Source: Owenia fusiformis
Taxonomy: Eukaryota > Annelida > Polychaeta > Sabellida > Oweniidae
Length of the DNA: 64,000 nt
Assembly (NCBI GenBank): GCA_903813345.2
Contig: CAIIXF020000007.1
Location: forward strand, 1,557,730-1,621,729
Reading direction: 5' to 3'
The position numbers and the translations under genes are program-made. Shown piece after piece: positions 60,459 to 64,000 of this stretch. The notes beneath the pieces were generated by a model that did no database searches, had not been told where the DNA came from, and saw nothing but the letters and a program-made list of their open reading frames with translations. The first letter of the stretch is position 1; each line of letters begins with the position of its first letter.

Positions 60459-61114
60459 ATGTCCCCACCACATAGTGTGGGGCCATATTGTCTGCCTAGG
60501 CACGTCCGTCTGTACGTCCAGCAGTTTTCTCCAAAACCGCTACAGATATCACCTTCAAATTTTCAGGAATAACTTATGAGTGCATACAGATGTGGATGAA
60601 ATTTTTTTAAACTCGATACGTACTTCCTGTCGGCCATTTTGAAGTCACATGCTAAAATACTCGTCTGCAAACTTTAAGAACAACCTCACAGTTGCTTGAA
60701 CATTTTGTTCAGCTCACTTCATTCTAGATCTGATTAGGTTTTGGACCTGTTAGCTCAGTCATGGCAGCCATTTTGAATGTCTTGAGAAAAGTTAGCACGC
60801 GATGATACTTTGTATCATATTAAATGGTGTTTTTGAGTTTTCATACTTTAACTATTTAGTAGCTTCATAAATAATTTCAGGTGTGCTTTATTGTAAAAGC
60901 CTATGTTATTGTTAACAGTAGTTATATGTGATAATTTTGTAAAAAGAAATCAGCAAAAACTCATAATCACATTTTAATTGTCGGCCATTTTGGATTTTCC
61001 GTCCTAAAATCTTGTCTGTGAAGTCTTGTCTACGCGTTTTCAGGTGAACCATTTTGTAGATCAATTTCATTTCAAAAATTTGCAGTATATAGGATCACCC
61101 ATTGGTGGGGACAT
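60459..61114. mobile_element. Dispersed element bounded by ATGTCCCCACCA / TGGTGGGGACAT
   Basis: 12-bp inverted ends enclose 656 bp with repeated GTCGGCCATTTTGAAG-like segments (about 60630, 60770, 60980) and a CCACATAGTGTGGGG hairpin at the left end. I recall similar sequence starts in molluscan genomes, but that is memory, not a search. No ORF. Confidence 0.55.
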
Positions 61115-61275
61115 GTTGTACACATTTGTGTTCTTGTTTTGTAAAGTGAATCTTAGGATATAAATCTTCAGATTTATTACAATTAGCAAGATGTCATGGT
61201 TGCTCCTCATAAGAATATCCACTGCATGATTTTGTTATGGAATTCCCTTGACATTTTCCAGCATTACTTTTATGT

Positions 61276-61367
61276 TGTTATAGTCTCAAACCTTTTTGTG
61301 AAGGTGTTTGGCAGTTGGTATCTGTAACAAATGGCAGGTGGTGACATTTTGCATGTTAATGCCTTAT
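61276..61367 (+). repeat. Dispersed repeat family R1, copy 4
   Basis: TTGTTATAGTCTCAAACC, TTTTTGTGAAGGTG, TTTGGCAGTTGGT, CTGTAACAAATGGCAGGTGG and TGACATTTTGCATGTTAATG. This is the best-preserved copy. Confidence 0.7.
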
Positions 61368-61812
61368 TTGAATTTGCAATTAAATGTACTTCATTGATTA
61401 TCATTACTTGAAACCACTATAAGGCACACTAGTTTTTAACTTGGGAGGAGGTTGATTCTCTAAAGTTAGGGAAAATTCACAATATTCGTTTTAAATTTGT
61501 TGCATCCCTTTTGCAATATCTTTATGAAATCAAGTGCACTGTCAGATCGTCAAAAGGATTATTCAGAACTTTTTGCCAATACACAATTGAAATGTTCAAC
61601 CAACTGGGAAATCAATAAACTGAAATCTAACATCAAGTAATATTTTTACAATTTATTCTTCTTCAATGAATATAGCATATAACATATATAGACATGATTG
61701 AAACCAGTAGTCTGGCTGTATTCACTATTCACCTATTTGAAGATTTGCCACCTGAATGAAGTAACATTCTTAAATACTCCATCTATTGATTATAAGACTG
61801 TTGTATCACCTC

Positions 61813-61926
61813 TTACTGTGGTATATACAATATATACACACACAAAAAATTACTGTGGTATATACAATACATACGCACCAACAATTACTGTGGTATATAC
61901 AATATATACACACAAACAATTACTGT
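61813..61926 (+). repeat. 35-37 bp minisatellite, three copies plus a fragment
   Basis: TTACTGTGGTATATACAATA starts at 61813, 61850 and 61885, with a final TTACTGTA at 61919. Units end in variable ACACACAA runs. Confidence 0.85.
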
Positions 61927-64000
61927 AAATCGAACAAACATGAATTCTCAATTTTATAAGAATAATTACTTGTATTACATGAAATCAAATACTATTACTA
62001 GGTGTTATATACCTTCTTATCAAACTGAAACGTCTATGATGCAACATTACCAAAACTCAGACTATCCTCAAGCCACTGTGACTTCCTCACACACATGTCA
62101 CCGCAACAAGCTTGAGAATAAAATGGGAGAAGGAAGGTCAAAATGCTTGATACAAGACTAAAACTTAACGTTTTTACTCATTGTAGATTGTACACAATTA
62201 TTGTGCCATGTGACAAACTGATTATGTGAGTGACACTCATATTCTGTGTCACATTAGTATTGGTGAAGTACAGGCAATGTGGTACACAAATCAACTGTTT
62301 TGAACATGAAATGTTATTTATTAACACAGAAACAATAATAATTTAATTATATATATCATATAAATAAAACACAGATTGTAAGATGGATTCCAAGAACACC
62401 TAATTAGAGTGAGAGACATTCATACAAAAAATAATAAAATATTTGCTCAAAGATTGTGCACATTGAGTACCATTATTCTACAGCTTTATTCGAATGTGCA
62501 TCTGCAAGAACATTATTGTTTCCCCGATAATATTTGAACTTTTTGAAAATGTGTGAACTCAGAAATCATACAACAGTACCATCCATAACATTATAATGGT
62601 ACTTAATGTAACCAGGGTAACATTGCAATGGTACCATTTGAACATATTGACACTTTATTCACAGCATATGTTTACATTATAGCGTTACTATGGTTACAGA
62701 TCCAAGATCCTACCATTTGCAACCATGGTAACATAAAAATAATCAACACCTAGGCAGGCAAAGTCCACGTTTATGTACAAGAGGCATTTCAGGCCTCGCC
62801 TAGTGAGTTACATAAATACTAGTTAGTGTCTATGTACAGACTCGACCACAGCATTCTCCAGGCTGCAACATGTATGTGCTAACACTGAATACTACTGTTC
62901 ACTGTACATCAGCATTTGAAGCATACTTTTGCACATCAATATAGGCTCCAAGTAGCATGGCAACCTATGATGCATTCATAAAACTACTGTATTGAGTAAC
63001 ATTAGCACCAATTCTCAAGCCTGTGTTTTAGTTTCTATGCATACTTGTACTGTTTTCATTTTCTTGTGTGTTAAAATTCAAATTTGTTCTGAACATCTTT
63101 AGAGTGGATAGGGTAAGTAAATTCTATGTTTAACATTATTTTGTGGAATCATAATTTGTGTTTAATTATGTAGTTGTAAATACATACCTTATTGAAATAG
63201 ATAAATAAAATATGATATAGTCAGTGGATTATTTTCGAAAATACCACATAGACCAAATTAAAGATGATGTAGTTCTAATAAAAATAAAGAGATGTCAGGG
63301 GGAACACTTAAAAATTTATTTGATCTAGGAATTCCTTAGTTATCAAAGGGATCATGTCGATTCCACCAAAAAATTCATAAGTAGATTGAAATACCAAAAA
63401 CCATGGATATATGGTTATGTACACAAGCAATGAAAGAACTGACATGGTATGAATGTGTCTTGCAACTGACAGACAGTGCGTAAACATGATAATGCAAAGT
63501 TGAACCATAGATAAAACAAATAAATAATCAATTACAAAACCAGGACTGGTGACATTTCTAATCACATCTTAAAAAAATAAAATCATTTTTAATACAAACA
63601 GATTTTTGTATGCATAAATCATTTTGGAACATATTTCACTAGGCTGTTAATTTACAAAGTATTGTGATTTATAAAATTAAGTATACCTTGTACGTACATC
63701 ATGCAAGTCATTGTAAGATCAGAACATTATCATTATGTCACAATGCTATATGTTATCATGTAATATTTCACTTATTTTCCATGTTTTGTTCTAGCTCTAT
63801 CCAAACCCTACATAGTGGTGATGTCAACATAAATCTTCACCACAATCTGACAAAACTAGCTACCCTAACCTGGCCTTATTCATTACTCAGCAAATGTACA
63901 TTTTATACAATAATATATTACAATTCTAAAATAAAACTAGATTACACAAGGATGGTGTCTCTTAAAATTAAATGAGCAAAATGAATTGAAGAAATACGAC
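61927..64000. other. No recognised gene
   Basis: AT-rich sequence with short ORFs on both strands that lack splice context, family motifs or codon bias. A hydrophobic minus-strand ORF at 63308-63565 was considered and not accepted. No RNA gene or transposon boundary identified. Confidence 0.5.

Noticed and set aside
63308-63565. 85-codon hydrophobic minus-strand ORF
   Set aside because: It could read as membrane segments, but there is no start context, splice partner or recognisable family; AT-rich DNA yields such ORFs by chance.

Overview
This is a eukaryotic (animal) genomic window. It is AT-rich, its genes are split into many small exons with canonical GT/AG introns, and it is dense in transposon-derived repeats. 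The gene set is bilaterian: an axonemal dynein heavy chain, CCDC148, the proteasome ATPase PSMC5 and chondroitin polymerizing factor CHPF/CHPF2. Intron sizes, small inverted-repeat elements and two Gly/Tyr-rich secreted-protein genes suggest a marine invertebrate, perhaps a lophotrochozoan such as a mollusc. That last step is inference from style, not from a species match.

Layout. (1) 369-23128, minus: the first 22 coding exons (979 codons, every splice phase consistent) of an axonemal dynein heavy chain whose motor lies beyond the left edge. (2) 23.2-25.0 kb: a divergent promoter region shared with (3) CCDC148, 24974-43893, plus, 12 coding exons and 609 residues. Its 11.6-kb tenth intron holds a THAP-domain transposon remnant and (4) two opposite-strand tandem duplicates of a 126-residue secreted Tyr/Gly-rich protein with calcium-loop-like Asp repeats (36903-37283 and 41216-41596). 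(5) 45279-52801, minus: complete PSMC5, 9 coding exons and 407 residues, convergent with CCDC148. (6) A roughly 300-bp head-to-head promoter with a TCTCGCGAGA element leads to (7) CHPF, 53104-58362, plus, 6 coding exons and 778 residues. (8) 58.4-64 kb: CHPF 3' region, repeats and no recognised gene.

Mobile DNA is the other main content. The first large dynein intron carries a 9.4-kb CACTA-like element (3484-12848) with CACTAGT/ACTAGTG ends, long inverted terminal arms and a TAT target duplication. Inside it are fold-back palindromes, a 161-bp satellite and a 5'-truncated LINE. Other elements with readable boundaries are a GC-rich Harbinger-like MITE (13945-14616, TTA duplication), a hAT-like MITE with a perfect 8-bp duplication (58806-59391), a THAP-bearing element (31541-36070) and several further MITEs.

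Functionally the dynein is ciliary, and CCDC148 is a coiled-coil protein that may be ciliary too. PSMC5 and CHPF are housekeeping genes sharing a compact promoter, and the Tyr/Gly-rich pair looks like extracellular matrix. The most unusual observations are the tandemly copied splice acceptor and exon start inside PSMC5, the giant CACTA-like element with its palindrome cluster, and the nested duplicated secreted-protein genes. All exon coordinates were derived by eye from splice sites and phase and should be confirmed with transcripts.
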